NCBI GenBank assembly: GCA_964467615.1
Contig: CAYXRK010000018.1
Location: 1-39,359 of the forward strand
Direction of reading: 5' to 3'
From: CAYXRK01 sp964467615
Lineage (GTDB): Bacteria; Hydrogenedentota; Hydrogenedentia; Hydrogenedentales; GCA-2746185
Length of the DNA: 39,359 nt
Program-made: the position numbers and the translations under genes
Part shown: one piece after another, positions 25,473 to 33,494 of the stretch
How positions within the stretch are numbered: the first letter of the stretch is position 1
How the letters are laid out: every line of letters starts with the position of its first letter
Notes under the pieces: model-generated
The model's input: only the letters and a program-made list of their open reading frames with translations
The model's database searches: none
What the model was told of the DNA's origin: nothing

Positions 25473-26096
25473 CTACGCGCCGCGCCGCGCGGGCTTGGGC
25501 CGCGTGACTTTCTCTACAGGCAGCGCCAACAACGCATGCACCTTATCCAGCATGGCCTGCACGCCGAACGGCTTCTGCAAGTAGTCGTCAAATCCAAACC
25601 GCCCCAACTCGCGCGCCTCATCGTCAGCGATGAAACCCGAAATCGCAAGCACCCGAGCATCGCGCGTATCGGGGCGTGACTTGATCCGCTCACAAACCAT
25701 CCGGCCGTCCATGTCCGACAAATGAATGTCGAGGACGACGAGGTGCGGAATGAAATCCGCCACTTGCGCGCCCGCATCGAATCCCGTCGACACGGCAATT
25801 ACCTCGTAATCCCCGTCCTTCGCCAAAATAGACGGAATGATGTCCAGATAGTAGGGGTCATCATCAACGACCAGAATTCGGGTCGCGCCATCGTCAAGCC
25901 GATCCAGCGGGATTCCGTGGCTTGCCATGAATTTGCGCAGGCTGTCCGCGGGAATGCGTCTGTCGCCCCCTGGGCCGAGCCGAAATCCGTCCATCTGTCC
26001 CAAATCGAACCAGCGCGAGACGGTATCCGCGGACACGCCGCAAATTTGGGCGACCTCGCCGCTGGTGTACACGTGTTGCTTGCTTCGGCTGCTCAT
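25473..26096 (-). CDS. Response regulator with N-terminal excisionase/MerR-type HTH
   Basis: A 207-residue protein. Residues 8-60 are a HTH_17-like DNA-binding domain (VYTSGEVAQICGVSADTVSR, WFDLGQMDGFRLGPGGDRRI). Residues 72-192 are a receiver: acidic pocket VVDDD (76-80), phosphoacceptor Asp123 in VVLDIHLSDMDG, Lys175 in YLQKPFG. The DNA-binding domain precedes the receiver, the reverse of most response regulators. The start at ATG 26096 gives the expected MSSRSKQHVYT; an upstream ATG adds 18 unlikely residues. No histidine kinase is adjacent. It heads a two-gene unit with the alarmone-hydrolase-like gene. Confidence 0.85.
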   Translation of the reverse strand: MSSRSKQHVYTSGEVAQICGVSADTVSRWFDLGQMDGFRLGPGGDRRIPADSLRKFMASHGIPLDRLDDGATRILVVDDDPYYLDIIPSILAKDGDYEVIAVSTGFDAGAQVADFIPHLVVLDIHLSDMDGRMVCERIKSRPDTRDARVLAISGFIADDEARELGRFGFDDYLQKPFGVQAMLDKVHALLALPVEKVTRPKPARRGA

Positions 26097-26212
26097 ATAG
26101 TGAAGTCTCGATAGAATAGTGGCATGGGCCCCCGAAACAGTCAATCGCACGCGGGCGCGATGCCGGCTTTTGCTACGATGCCCTCACGGGTACTTCCGGG
26201 AGCGCACCAACT

Positions 26213-26812
26213 ATGTATGCTTTTCTTCGCGGCGTGGTCTCATCGAAATTGCCGGACACTATCCATCTCGACGTGAACGGGGTCGGCTTCGAAGTCCGCG
26301 TTTCGCAAGGAGTTCAACGGCGCTTAGTCATTGGACAGGAGGTCACGCTCCTTACGTATTGCCACATCCGCGAAGACGCGTTCACGATTTTCGGGTTCCT
26401 TCGTGAGGACGAAAAATCGCTTTTCTTGACCTTACTAGGCCTGAACAAAGTCGGGCCCAAACTCGCGCTCGCGATCCTTTCCGCCATGCCGCTCTCGGAA
26501 TTTGCCAGGGCAGTGCAGAACAGCGATGTTGCCGCGTTTCAGCGCGTGCCGGGCGTCGGCAAGACGACCGCGCAACGGGTCGTGCTCGATCTGAAAACGA
26601 AGCTCAAGCAAGATCCGGATCTCGCCGCTATACTGGGCGAAGATGCCGGAGCGGGTGACGAGCCCGACGACGTCATCGCAGCGTTGTTGTCTCTCGGCTG
26701 CACGCCGCAAGAGGCCAAGAAGGCTGCGGCAAACGCCCGCGAACAGACCGGCTCGGATGCCAGAGACGAAGAGGTGGTTCGCATCGCGCTACGCTCGCTT
26801 GCGCGAGTCTGA
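26213..26812 (+). CDS. ruvA: Holliday junction DNA helicase subunit RuvA
   Basis: A 199-residue protein. It has the OB-fold start MYAFLRGVVSSKLPDTIHLD with VGFEVRVS, the paired HhH motifs LLGLNKVGPKLALAILSAM and FQRVPGVGKTTAQRVVLDLK, a flexible linker, and the RuvB-binding C-terminal domain ALLSLGCTPQEAKKAA. The tetramer grips four-way junctions and loads RuvB for branch migration. Neither ruvB nor ruvC is beside it, although the three are often clustered. Start ATG 26213; divergent from the HTH-receiver gene. Confidence 0.97.
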   Translation: MYAFLRGVVSSKLPDTIHLDVNGVGFEVRVSQGVQRRLVIGQEVTLLTYCHIREDAFTIFGFLREDEKSLFLTLLGLNKVGPKLALAILSAMPLSEFARAVQNSDVAAFQRVPGVGKTTAQRVVLDLKTKLKQDPDLAAILGEDAGAGDEPDDVIAALLSLGCTPQEAKKAAANAREQTGSDARDEEVVRIALRSLARV

Positions 26813-26929
26813 GAACGCCGAAGTACGCCGATGCGACCCGTAGGACGGGATTGACATACACCGGCCCGCTGACGAAGAATCCTCCAATCTGAGACCGAGA
26901 TAGTTCGCCGCGGAGCAAGGCATCAGCCG

Positions 26930-27796
26930 ATGAAGAAACTAATCTTCGCGTTAGTGATAGCCGCGTCGCGGACGGCGGCGGATGAAGCAATCCCCGCCCA
27001 TTTCCATCATGTGCACTTGAACGTGGTGGATCCGGCGGCGAGCATCGATTTTTACACGAAGATTTTCGGGGCCGTACCGGTGAGGTACGCGGGCGCGACG
27101 GACGCCGTTTTCACCGAGCGATCATTCATCCTGTTCCACAAGGTAAATCAGCCCGCTCTCAGCGCTTTGAAGGCGGGACTTTGGCATATCGGCTGGGGCG
27201 CGGTAGACATGGAGAGCCGCTACGCTTGGCTGGTGGAGCAGGGCGTGAAGATTCACACGCCAATCTATCCCTTGAACAACATCCACGTCACCTACGTCCA
27301 AGGCCCGGACGATGAACTTATCGAGGTCAACACAATGGCGCACCACCGCTACGCGCATGTCCACTTGCTCGCGGCGGACGTGAATGAAACCGTGCAGTGG
27401 TACAAGAAAGAGCTTGGCGTTGAGGTGCGGCGCGATTTCGTGCCCAAGCCGGAAGACATGAGCAAGGTCCGCGCCTGGTCCAGCGGGTTTAGTTGCGACA
27501 ACGTGAGCTTCGTCGTCTACGGCCGGCCCGACTACGAGCCAAAGGCGCCCTGGTGGCCTGACGCACCGTTAGACGCGTTCGAACCGACCGACGACCGCGC
27601 GATTGATCACATCGCGTTTTCCTTCCGCGAGATCGGGCCGGTGCTCGAACAGATGAAGGCAGAGGGCGGCGAGATTGTCAAGCCCATCGCGCATCGGGAT
27701 GACGTCAACCACAAGAGTTTTTTTGTTCGCGGACCGGACAAAGTGTTGATCGAGATAGTCGAGGCGAAACCGATACCAGAGTCATCATGGGAGTAG
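26930..27796 (+). CDS. Exported protein with two VOC (glyoxalase/dioxygenase-like) domains
   Basis: A 288-residue protein with a short signal-like start (MKKLIFALVIAASRTAADEA). Two VOC modules follow: about 22-140 (HFHHVHLNVVDPAASIDFYT, IEVNTMAHH) and 140-280 (YAHVHLLAADVNETVQWYKK, IDHIAFSFREIGPVLEQM, FFVRGPDKVLIEIVE). His and Glu at the strand ends could form the metal site of extradiol dioxygenase or fosfomycin-type proteins. Export is unusual for the fold. The stop overlaps the Shine-Dalgarno region of the sialidase gene, so the two are translationally close-coupled. Confidence 0.8.
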   Translation: MKKLIFALVIAASRTAADEAIPAHFHHVHLNVVDPAASIDFYTKIFGAVPVRYAGATDAVFTERSFILFHKVNQPALSALKAGLWHIGWGAVDMESRYAWLVEQGVKIHTPIYPLNNIHVTYVQGPDDELIEVNTMAHHRYAHVHLLAADVNETVQWYKKELGVEVRRDFVPKPEDMSKVRAWSSGFSCDNVSFVVYGRPDYEPKAPWWPDAPLDAFEPTDDRAIDHIAFSFREIGPVLEQMKAEGGEIVKPIAHRDDVNHKSFFVRGPDKVLIEIVEAKPIPESSWE

Positions 27797-27801
27797 AACG
27801 C

Positions 27802-29016
27802 ATGGGATCGACGAGAACGTTGGCGGGCTTTGCGATCGTGATCGCGGCGGTTGTTGGCGCGTACGCAGCGGATCCGTTGTACGAAGGCGAGCTGATCTTC
27901 CCGCTCGAGAGTTGGCACAACCACGGGTCGTGCATCGTAGAGTGCCCGAACGGTGATCTGCTTGCCTGCTGGTTCCACGGCTCCGGCGAGCGCCAGTCGG
28001 ACGACGTGGTCATTCGCGGCGCGCGAAAACCAAAGGCGACCGGAAAATGGTCCGAACCGTTCCTGATGGCGGACGCGCCCGAGTTTCCCGATACGAATTG
28101 CTGCATGATTATCGACACGAAGCAGCGGCTTTGGTTGTTGTGGCCGACCATCATGGCGAACACGTGGGAATCGGCCCTGATGAAGTACAAGATTAGCGAC
28201 AATTTTATGAAGCCCGACGGCCCTCCCATCTGGGGCTTGATGGAAGTGTTGCACATGAAACCGGGCACAGACTTCGAGGCCAAAGTGCGCGCGAAGACCG
28301 CGGAGTATTTCGAAGACCAAGACGTGACCGACCGCGCTCGCCAGTGGGCCGAGCATAACTACGCGCAGGCGGCGGACAAGTTGACCAGCCGGCTCGGCTG
28401 GTTCACCCGGGCGCACCCGAAAATTCTCGCCGATGGCCGCATGCTCGTCGGTCTGTATTCGGATGGCTTTTCGTTTTCGGAAGTCGCGATTACGGACGAC
28501 CTTGGCCAGTCCTGGCACATGAGCGAGCCTATCGTCGGCGGCGGCAACATCCAGCCCAGCTTCGCGGTTGGCAAGGACGGCGCAATCACGGCGTACATGC
28601 GCGACAACGGGCCCGCGCCCAACCGCGTCCATGTGTCGCAATCGAAGGACCGCGGCGAGACCTGGAGCAAAGTCACCGATCATCCCGACCTCCCGAATCC
28701 CGGCGCCGGCCTCGAGCTGATCAATCTTACTGGCGGCGAATGGCTCTGCATCTACAACGATTTGAAAGTAGGCCGGCACAGCCTGGCGGTCTCGATTTCG
28801 GACGACGAAGGCAAAACGTGGAAATGGACGCGCCACCTGGAAAAGACCGGACCGGGGGCCGGATCGTTCCATTATCCCTCCGTCATCCAGGCGGCGGACG
28901 GCACGCTGCACGCGAGCTACAGCTATTCCGTCAAAACCGAGGACGGCACGGAAGGCAAATCCATTAAGCACGCGCAGTTCGACCGGGCGTGGATCCTCGA
29001 AGGCGATCCGAAATAG
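27802..29016 (+). CDS. Exo-alpha-sialidase-like BNR-repeat secreted protein
   Basis: A 404-residue protein with a signal peptide (RTLAGFAIVIAAVVGAYAA). The six-bladed propeller is shown by Asp-box motifs: TDDLGQSW, SKDRGETW and SDDEGKTW. The region HNHGSCIVECPNGDLLACWF is like the first sialidase blade of the GH33-related, BNR_2 (DUF) family common in polysaccharide-degrading genomes. Whether it cleaves sialic acid or another glycan is open. ATG 27802 is chosen because GGGAG lies eight bases before it; an ATG at 27787 is in frame but overlaps the preceding stop without a site. Likely one operon with the VOC gene and the CPXCG gene. Confidence 0.82.
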   Translation: MGSTRTLAGFAIVIAAVVGAYAADPLYEGELIFPLESWHNHGSCIVECPNGDLLACWFHGSGERQSDDVVIRGARKPKATGKWSEPFLMADAPEFPDTNCCMIIDTKQRLWLLWPTIMANTWESALMKYKISDNFMKPDGPPIWGLMEVLHMKPGTDFEAKVRAKTAEYFEDQDVTDRARQWAEHNYAQAADKLTSRLGWFTRAHPKILADGRMLVGLYSDGFSFSEVAITDDLGQSWHMSEPIVGGGNIQPSFAVGKDGAITAYMRDNGPAPNRVHVSQSKDRGETWSKVTDHPDLPNPGAGLELINLTGGEWLCIYNDLKVGRHSLAVSISDDEGKTWKWTRHLEKTGPGAGSFHYPSVIQAADGTLHASYSYSVKTEDGTEGKSIKHAQFDRAWILEGDPK

Positions 29017-29025
29017 GGCCCGCTG

Positions 29026-29211
29026 ATGGAAGAGGAAGTATCGTATACCTGCCCGCATTGTTGGCAAACGATCGCGATGCTGGTGGATATTTCCGCGGGC
29101 GGGCAGGAGTACGTGCAAGATTGCGGCGTGTGTTGTAATCCGCTCAACGTCAGCTACGAAGTCCGCGGTGGGCGACTGGCGTCGTTCGAGGTGCGGGACT
29201 TGGAACAGTGA
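29026..29211 (+). CDS. CPXCG motif-containing cysteine-rich small protein
   Basis: A 61-residue zinc-ribbon-like protein. Cys9 and Cys12 (YTCPHCWQT) and Cys33, Cys36, Cys37 (DCGVCCNPLNVSY) fit the Cys_rich_CPXG family. Function of the family is unknown. It starts nine bases after the sialidase stop, on the same strand. Confidence 0.85.
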   Translation: MEEEVSYTCPHCWQTIAMLVDISAGGQEYVQDCGVCCNPLNVSYEVRGGRLASFEVRDLEQ

Positions 29212-29272
29212 ATCGCTCCGCGAACGGTTGGATGTTCGCGCGGCGACTAAATCTCAGAAAGGATGAACGGGA

Positions 29273-30124
29273 ATGACGGCTGCACTTGTTTTGACGTTCG
29301 CGTCACTCGGCCAGTTGACCATCGGCGAAGTGAAACTGGAAGCAGATAGGTTCCAATTCACCGAGGGCCCCGTGTGGCTGCCTTCGGGAGAATTGGCCTT
29401 CAGCGATATACCCGCGGACACGATATTCAAGCTGGACAAAAGCGCCTTGCACAAGCCCAGCGGCAACTCGAACGGCTTAACACTGGATTCCGAGGGACGT
29501 CTCATTCGGTGCGAACACGGCAATCGCCGCGTCGCGCGTGTCGAGAGGAACGACGAGGTGACGGTGCTGGCCGATTCCTACCAAGGGAAGAAACTGAACA
29601 GCCCGAACGACGCGGTGATGCGGTCAGATGGCGTGCTGTACTTCACGGATCCGACCTACGGCCTGGGTAACCGGCCTAAAGAAGTCGAATTCAATGGCGT
29701 CTATTGGCGGTCCCTGGACGGAGCGCTGCAGGTCGTCGCGAAGGACTTCAACATGCCGAACGGAATTGCACTGTCGCCGGACGAGAAGACCCTCTACGTG
29801 GCGGACACCGCCGAGAGCCACATTCGCGCGTTCGACGTGGCGAAGGATGGGAGCGCATCGGGGGGGATGGTGCTGTGTCCGGTGCCGACGCCCGATGGAA
29901 TCCGAGTGGACGTCAACGGGAATATTTGGTCGTCGTCCTCCGAAGGCATCGTAGTCTTCGATTCAAAGGGCCCGAAACTGCAGACGATCGCGTTTCCACA
30001 AGTCCCGGCCAATTGCGGGTTCGGCGGCCCGGATGGAAAGACGCTATACGTAACGGCCCGCACTGCGGTTTACAGCATTCGGACAAACGTTGCGGGACTT
30101 CCGCGTCCCGTCCGCGGAAATTGA
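29273..30124 (+). CDS. SMP-30/gluconolactonase family protein
   Basis: A 283-residue beta-propeller. FTEGPVWLPSGELAFSDIPA carries the metal-binding Glu; NSNGLTLDSEGRLIRCEHGN, NSPNDAVMRSDGVLYFTDPT, NMPNGIALSPDEKTLYVADT and PDGIRVDVNGNIWSSS repeat the family signature with Asn and Asp metal ligands. These enzymes hydrolyse sugar-acid lactones. The start is hydrophobic but weak as a signal peptide, so location is uncertain. AAAGGA precedes the ATG. Probably part of the same sugar-use neighbourhood as the sialidase. Confidence 0.9.
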   Translation: MTAALVLTFASLGQLTIGEVKLEADRFQFTEGPVWLPSGELAFSDIPADTIFKLDKSALHKPSGNSNGLTLDSEGRLIRCEHGNRRVARVERNDEVTVLADSYQGKKLNSPNDAVMRSDGVLYFTDPTYGLGNRPKEVEFNGVYWRSLDGALQVVAKDFNMPNGIALSPDEKTLYVADTAESHIRAFDVAKDGSASGGMVLCPVPTPDGIRVDVNGNIWSSSSEGIVVFDSKGPKLQTIAFPQVPANCGFGGPDGKTLYVTARTAVYSIRTNVAGLPRPVRGN

Positions 30125-30143
30125 TCCAATTGCCGCCATTGAT

Positions 30144-30172
30144 TTGCAATGAAGCGGGGCCGCTCCTAGAAT
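30144..30172 (+). promoter_or_regulatory. Sigma-70 type promoter of the PP2C gene
   Basis: TTGCAA (30144-30149), 17-base spacer, TAGAAT (30167-30172). A start near 30179 would give a leader of about 60 bases before the PP2C ATG. Confidence 0.5.
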
Positions 30173-30240
30173 CTCCAAGTGGCGGAGAGCAGCGGCGGAT
30201 TGCCGTGCCCGTGGTCCGCGGAACCGAAAAGGTATAGCGC

Positions 30241-31146
30241 ATGTCGAATGCCCCCCCAATGCGTCTCGGTCCCGACGACGGGGGCAATTTCGAGTACCAC
30301 TGGTCGAACCACTATTTCCAGGCCCATCTCATCTCGGATGTGGGAAAGAAACGCGAATTCAACGAGGACTCCTGCGTCATGTGCGCGCCGGAGGAAGACT
30401 TCGTGGCGAGGGAGCGGGGACTCCTATTCGGCGTCGCGGACGGAATGGGGGGCGCTTCCGCCGGCGAGCACGCGAGCCGCCTCACGCTGACGACCATCGT
30501 CCAACAGTATTACCGTGGGCGTTCGCTGACGGTTCCGGCCCAGTTGATGGATTCGGTCGAACGCGCGAACGAGCGCGTCTTTCAGGAAGCGGCAGCCAAC
30601 CCTCAGTACCATGGCATGGGCACGACCGTGTGCGCGATGCTGGTGACGGACGATTGCGCCTATGTCGCGCACGTGGGCGATAGCCGTCTGTACATCACGC
30701 GGGGAAGCGGGGTCGCGTTTCAGGTGACGAACGATCATAGCCTCGTGGCGGAGCAAGTGCGCAGCGGAATCATTTCCGAAGAGGAAGCGCGCACGCACTC
30801 CATGAAGAACCTGATTACGCGCGCCGTCGGTATCAAGGAGTCCGTTGAAATCGATATGTTGAGTTTCCGCGTGCGCCGTGGCGACACGATCCTGATTTGC
30901 AGCGACGGCCTGTCCAATATGGTGCCGGATGAGGAGATTTCCGCGTCGATGCACATGGACAACGTGCAGGCGGCTGCTCGGCTGCTCGTCGGCAAGGCGC
31001 TCGAGGGCGGCGGATCGGACAATATTTCAGTCGCATTGGTGCGCGTGGCCGAATCCCCGCCGAAGGCGGCCCTCCAGGAGGGTTGCCAAGCGGTGTCGAT
31101 CCCGGCCAATGGTCTCTTCGGCAAGTTGCGCCGATTCGTGAATTGA
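30241..31146 (+). CDS. PP2C-type Ser/Thr protein phosphatase
   Basis: A 301-residue cytoplasmic phosphatase. All metal-binding motifs are present: SDVGKKREFNEDSCVM, FGVADGMGGASAGEHAS, AYVAHVGDSRLYITR, ITRAVG, DTILICSDGLSNMV and GGSDNISVALVRV. Such Stp/PrpC enzymes reverse Hanks-type kinase phosphorylation; no kinase gene is adjacent. A short N-terminal extension of about 30 residues and a C-terminal tail of about 30 residues lie outside the domain. AAAAGG lies eight bases before the ATG. The next gene begins 14 bases after its stop, so both may be co-transcribed. Confidence 0.92.
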   Translation: MSNAPPMRLGPDDGGNFEYHWSNHYFQAHLISDVGKKREFNEDSCVMCAPEEDFVARERGLLFGVADGMGGASAGEHASRLTLTTIVQQYYRGRSLTVPAQLMDSVERANERVFQEAAANPQYHGMGTTVCAMLVTDDCAYVAHVGDSRLYITRGSGVAFQVTNDHSLVAEQVRSGIISEEEARTHSMKNLITRAVGIKESVEIDMLSFRVRRGDTILICSDGLSNMVPDEEISASMHMDNVQAAARLLVGKALEGGGSDNISVALVRVAESPPKAALQEGCQAVSIPANGLFGKLRRFVN

Positions 31147-31160
31147 GAGGCCGCCGCGCG

Positions 31161-32753
31161 ATGTCGTCGCGCGAAGCATTCGGCCGATGCTGGCCGTGGA
31201 TCGCACTGACGTTCATCGTCGTTTTCGCCGCGTCGGTGCGCTACCCTCTGCTGGACGTGCCGCTGGATCGTGACGAAGGCGGCTACGCCTACGGCGGCCG
31301 CGTTTTGCTCGATGGCGGCGCAACCTACCGCGATTTCTACACCATGCGCTACCCCGCGATCTTCGGGGCCTACGCGGTGATGATGAGCGTGTTCGGCGAA
31401 TCGGTTTGGGGAATCCATTTCGGCCTGTTGGTCGTCGTCGCAACGACGACCTTGTTTACGTTTCTCTTCGCGCGCGAACTATTCGGCGACGCGACGGGTG
31501 TTGCGGCGGCCGCGTTCTTCGCCGTGCTGCAACTCGGCCCGCGCACGGAAGCATTCTCGGCGAACAGCGAACAGTTCGTGATCGCGTTTGCGACGCCGGC
31601 CATGTGGTTGCTGTGGCGCGCGTCCACGTCGAAGAACGTTTGGCTGATGCTGCTTTCCGGCGTCTTGTTCGGCATGGCCTATCTGATGAAGCAACACGGC
31701 GCGTTGTTCGCGTTGGCGGGCGGCATGTATCTGTTGGTGTGCGCGTACCGCTCAGGGCAAGATGGCCGGACGTTCTACGTGAGGGCAATCGCCTCGCTCG
31801 CGGCGGGAGCGGCCGCGCCGGTCGCGCTCACCGCCGCATATATCGCCGCTACGGGCCGTTGGAGTGAATTCTGGTTTTGGACGTTCACGTACGCGCGGGG
31901 TTACGCCTCATCGACTCCGATTTTCGATGGCTTGAGCGTGCTTGGACATCAGCTCATCGTCGTGGCGTGGCCGTTCGCGCTCATCTGGCTGTTCGCGGCC
32001 CTTGGCTTCGCTTCGCTTGGCGCGAAACGCCCCGCGGGAACGATGTATATGTTCCTGGTTCTCGCGGCCTCCATTGCGGCGGTCAGCGTCGGACTCTACT
32101 TCCGTTCCCACTATTTCCGGTTGCTGTTTCCCGCGTTGTCGATCCTCGCGGCGTTCCGCGTTACGGCGTTTGCGGCCACGGTGAAAGAAAACCGGCGCGC
32201 GGCCACCGCCGCAGTGTTGGTGCTGATAGCCTGCGCGGTTCCCCTCATCGCAGAACGGCGGCCGCTCTTCGCGATGTCGCCGGGAGAAGTTTCGCGTTAC
32301 GTGTCCGGCGCGAACCCATTTCCCGAATCCATCGAGATCGCGCGCTACATTCGAGAACACACGGACGAATCCGACACCATTGCGATTCTCGGCTCCGAGC
32401 CGCAAATCCTGTTCTACGCGAATCGCCGCGCACCGACGGGCCACATGTACATGTATGAAATGACGGAAGTACACCCCAACGCGCGTGAACTGCAAGAGAA
32501 GTTCATCGTGGGACTCGAGAACGCCGAGCCGAAGTACATCGTCGATTGTGCCGTGCCGACGTCGTGGTTGTTGCGGACGGGAAGCGACACGTCGATAGTT
32601 GATTGGGCCGGCCCCTACCTGCGGGAGCACTACGACTGTGTCGGCCTCGTGAACCTGCTTCGCATGGGATCGGAGTTTCACTGGGACGCCGATGCCCAAG
32701 ACGCGGAACCACGAACGCCGCTGTACATTAAGGTGTATCGTCGCAGGGAGTAG
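31161..32753 (+). CDS. GT-C family membrane glycosyltransferase (PMT_2/ArnT-like)
   Basis: A 530-residue membrane protein with about a dozen hydrophobic segments. The first (CWPWIALTFIVVFAASVRYP) is followed by the catalytic-type acidic loop LDVPLDRDEGGYAYGG, then RDFYTMRYPAIFGAYAVMM. A C-terminal soluble part from about 390 has IARYIREHTDESDTIAILGS and FYANRRAPTGHMYMYEM, as in many polyprenyl-phosphate-sugar transferases. The acceptor is unknown. The ATG at 31161 has GAGAGG ten bases before it; a longer frame overlapping the phosphatase is rejected. Confidence 0.85.
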   Translation: MSSREAFGRCWPWIALTFIVVFAASVRYPLLDVPLDRDEGGYAYGGRVLLDGGATYRDFYTMRYPAIFGAYAVMMSVFGESVWGIHFGLLVVVATTTLFTFLFARELFGDATGVAAAAFFAVLQLGPRTEAFSANSEQFVIAFATPAMWLLWRASTSKNVWLMLLSGVLFGMAYLMKQHGALFALAGGMYLLVCAYRSGQDGRTFYVRAIASLAAGAAAPVALTAAYIAATGRWSEFWFWTFTYARGYASSTPIFDGLSVLGHQLIVVAWPFALIWLFAALGFASLGAKRPAGTMYMFLVLAASIAAVSVGLYFRSHYFRLLFPALSILAAFRVTAFAATVKENRRAATAAVLVLIACAVPLIAERRPLFAMSPGEVSRYVSGANPFPESIEIARYIREHTDESDTIAILGSEPQILFYANRRAPTGHMYMYEMTEVHPNARELQEKFIVGLENAEPKYIVDCAVPTSWLLRTGSDTSIVDWAGPYLREHYDCVGLVNLLRMGSEFHWDADAQDAEPRTPLYIKVYRRRE

Positions 32754-32805
32754 GCGGGACGACCTCGTTCGGACGGTAGCGGTTTTCTCATTTTGAAGGA
32801 TAAAT

Positions 32806-32821
32806 TGGCACGAAAAATGCC
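32806..32821 (+). promoter_or_regulatory. Orphan sigma-54-like promoter
   Basis: TGGCACG (32806-32812), AAAA, ATGCC (32817-32821): perfect -24 block, GG and GC 12 bases apart. It points to the right, into DNA without a plus-strand gene. Confidence 0.4.
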
Positions 32822-33135
32822 GTGGAGAAACAACCCTCTCCGCATTTTCGAGTTTTTGGTGAGCAAAATTGCGGCGTGTGTCAAGTAATTATTGTTCGAC
32901 GACAGTTCGTTCCGGAGCACGCCCGTAAAAATCTTTTTACGTAGAAATCCTTTTACGGCGAGCGTGGGGCCGAGAGAAGCGTTTTTGGCGAGGCCGGTTG
33001 TTGATATGGTTGGACTTAACAATGGTTGATGCTCCTTTTTAGTCCGATTTTGGGCGTCCAAACTCCGTTCAAATGCGTGAATTTGCCGTCCGAAGTCGCG
33101 CAAAGTCGGCGAAAACTCCCGTTCATCCCCTTCGT

Positions 33136-33199
33136 CAAGCTCAGGACAGGCCTTCGGCAAGCTCAGGACAGGCCTTCGACAACCTCAGGACGAACGGGT
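33136..33199. repeat. Three tandem 22-bp units (CAAGCTCAGGACAGGCCTTC...)
   Basis: Units at 33136-33157 and 33158-33179 differ only in the last base; the third, 33180-33199, is degenerate. The GCTCAGGACAGGCCTTCGAC-type string is familiar as an interspersed repeat in many environmental genomes. No spacer pattern, so not CRISPR. Confidence 0.75.
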
Positions 33200-33431
33200 T
33201 GGGCCTTCCAAACTTGGGAACGCGCTTCGACGCGGGCCCTCGTTGGGCGGAGGGGAGCGTTGGGCACGGAGATCCGGACACAACTCTCCCCATATATATA
33301 GTCCAAGTCTGTTGACCTATTTTTTTGAAAAAGGGCTGGTTTTAGGGGCTGGAATCGATGTTTACGCGGGAGTTGGCGGGGGCGGAGTCGTCTGGCTTCG
33401 AGGCTGCGAAGCGCAGCTTCGCGAACAAGTG

Positions 33432-33455
33432 CGTTCCCAAGTTAACTTGGGAACG
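33432..33455. repeat. Perfect 24-bp palindrome (CGTTCCCAAGTT / AACTTGGGAACG)
   Basis: Self-complementary over all 24 bases. Degenerate relatives of the CGTTCCCAAG...CTTGGGAACG unit occur near 33211-33225, 34853-34877 and 38811-38838. It lies 40 bases beyond the stop of the FTP gene and could end its transcript, though there is no T-run. Confidence 0.7.
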
Positions 33456-33494
33456 AGAGATCCATACGCCGCGAAGGATGGGACCGAGAGAAAC

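Larger units (their letters stand above)
32754..33494. other. 741-bp gene-free, repeat-rich stretch
   Basis: No believable gene on either strand. It contains a sigma-54-like site (32806), a direct/inverted pair of AAATCTTTTTACG / AAATCCTTTTACG (about 32936-32966), three 22-bp repeats (33136-33199), a 7-bp hairpin (33406-33422) and a 24-bp palindrome (33432-33455). It marks the change from the gene-dense left part to the repeat-rich peptide locus. Confidence 0.6.

Noticed and set aside
27607..29118. Minus-strand open frame of 503 codons
   Set aside because: Antisense to the sialidase-like gene, with low-complexity composition and no recognisable domain.
33136..33199. 22-bp tandem units considered as CRISPR
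   Set aside because: Units abut each other without spacers and no cas gene is near.
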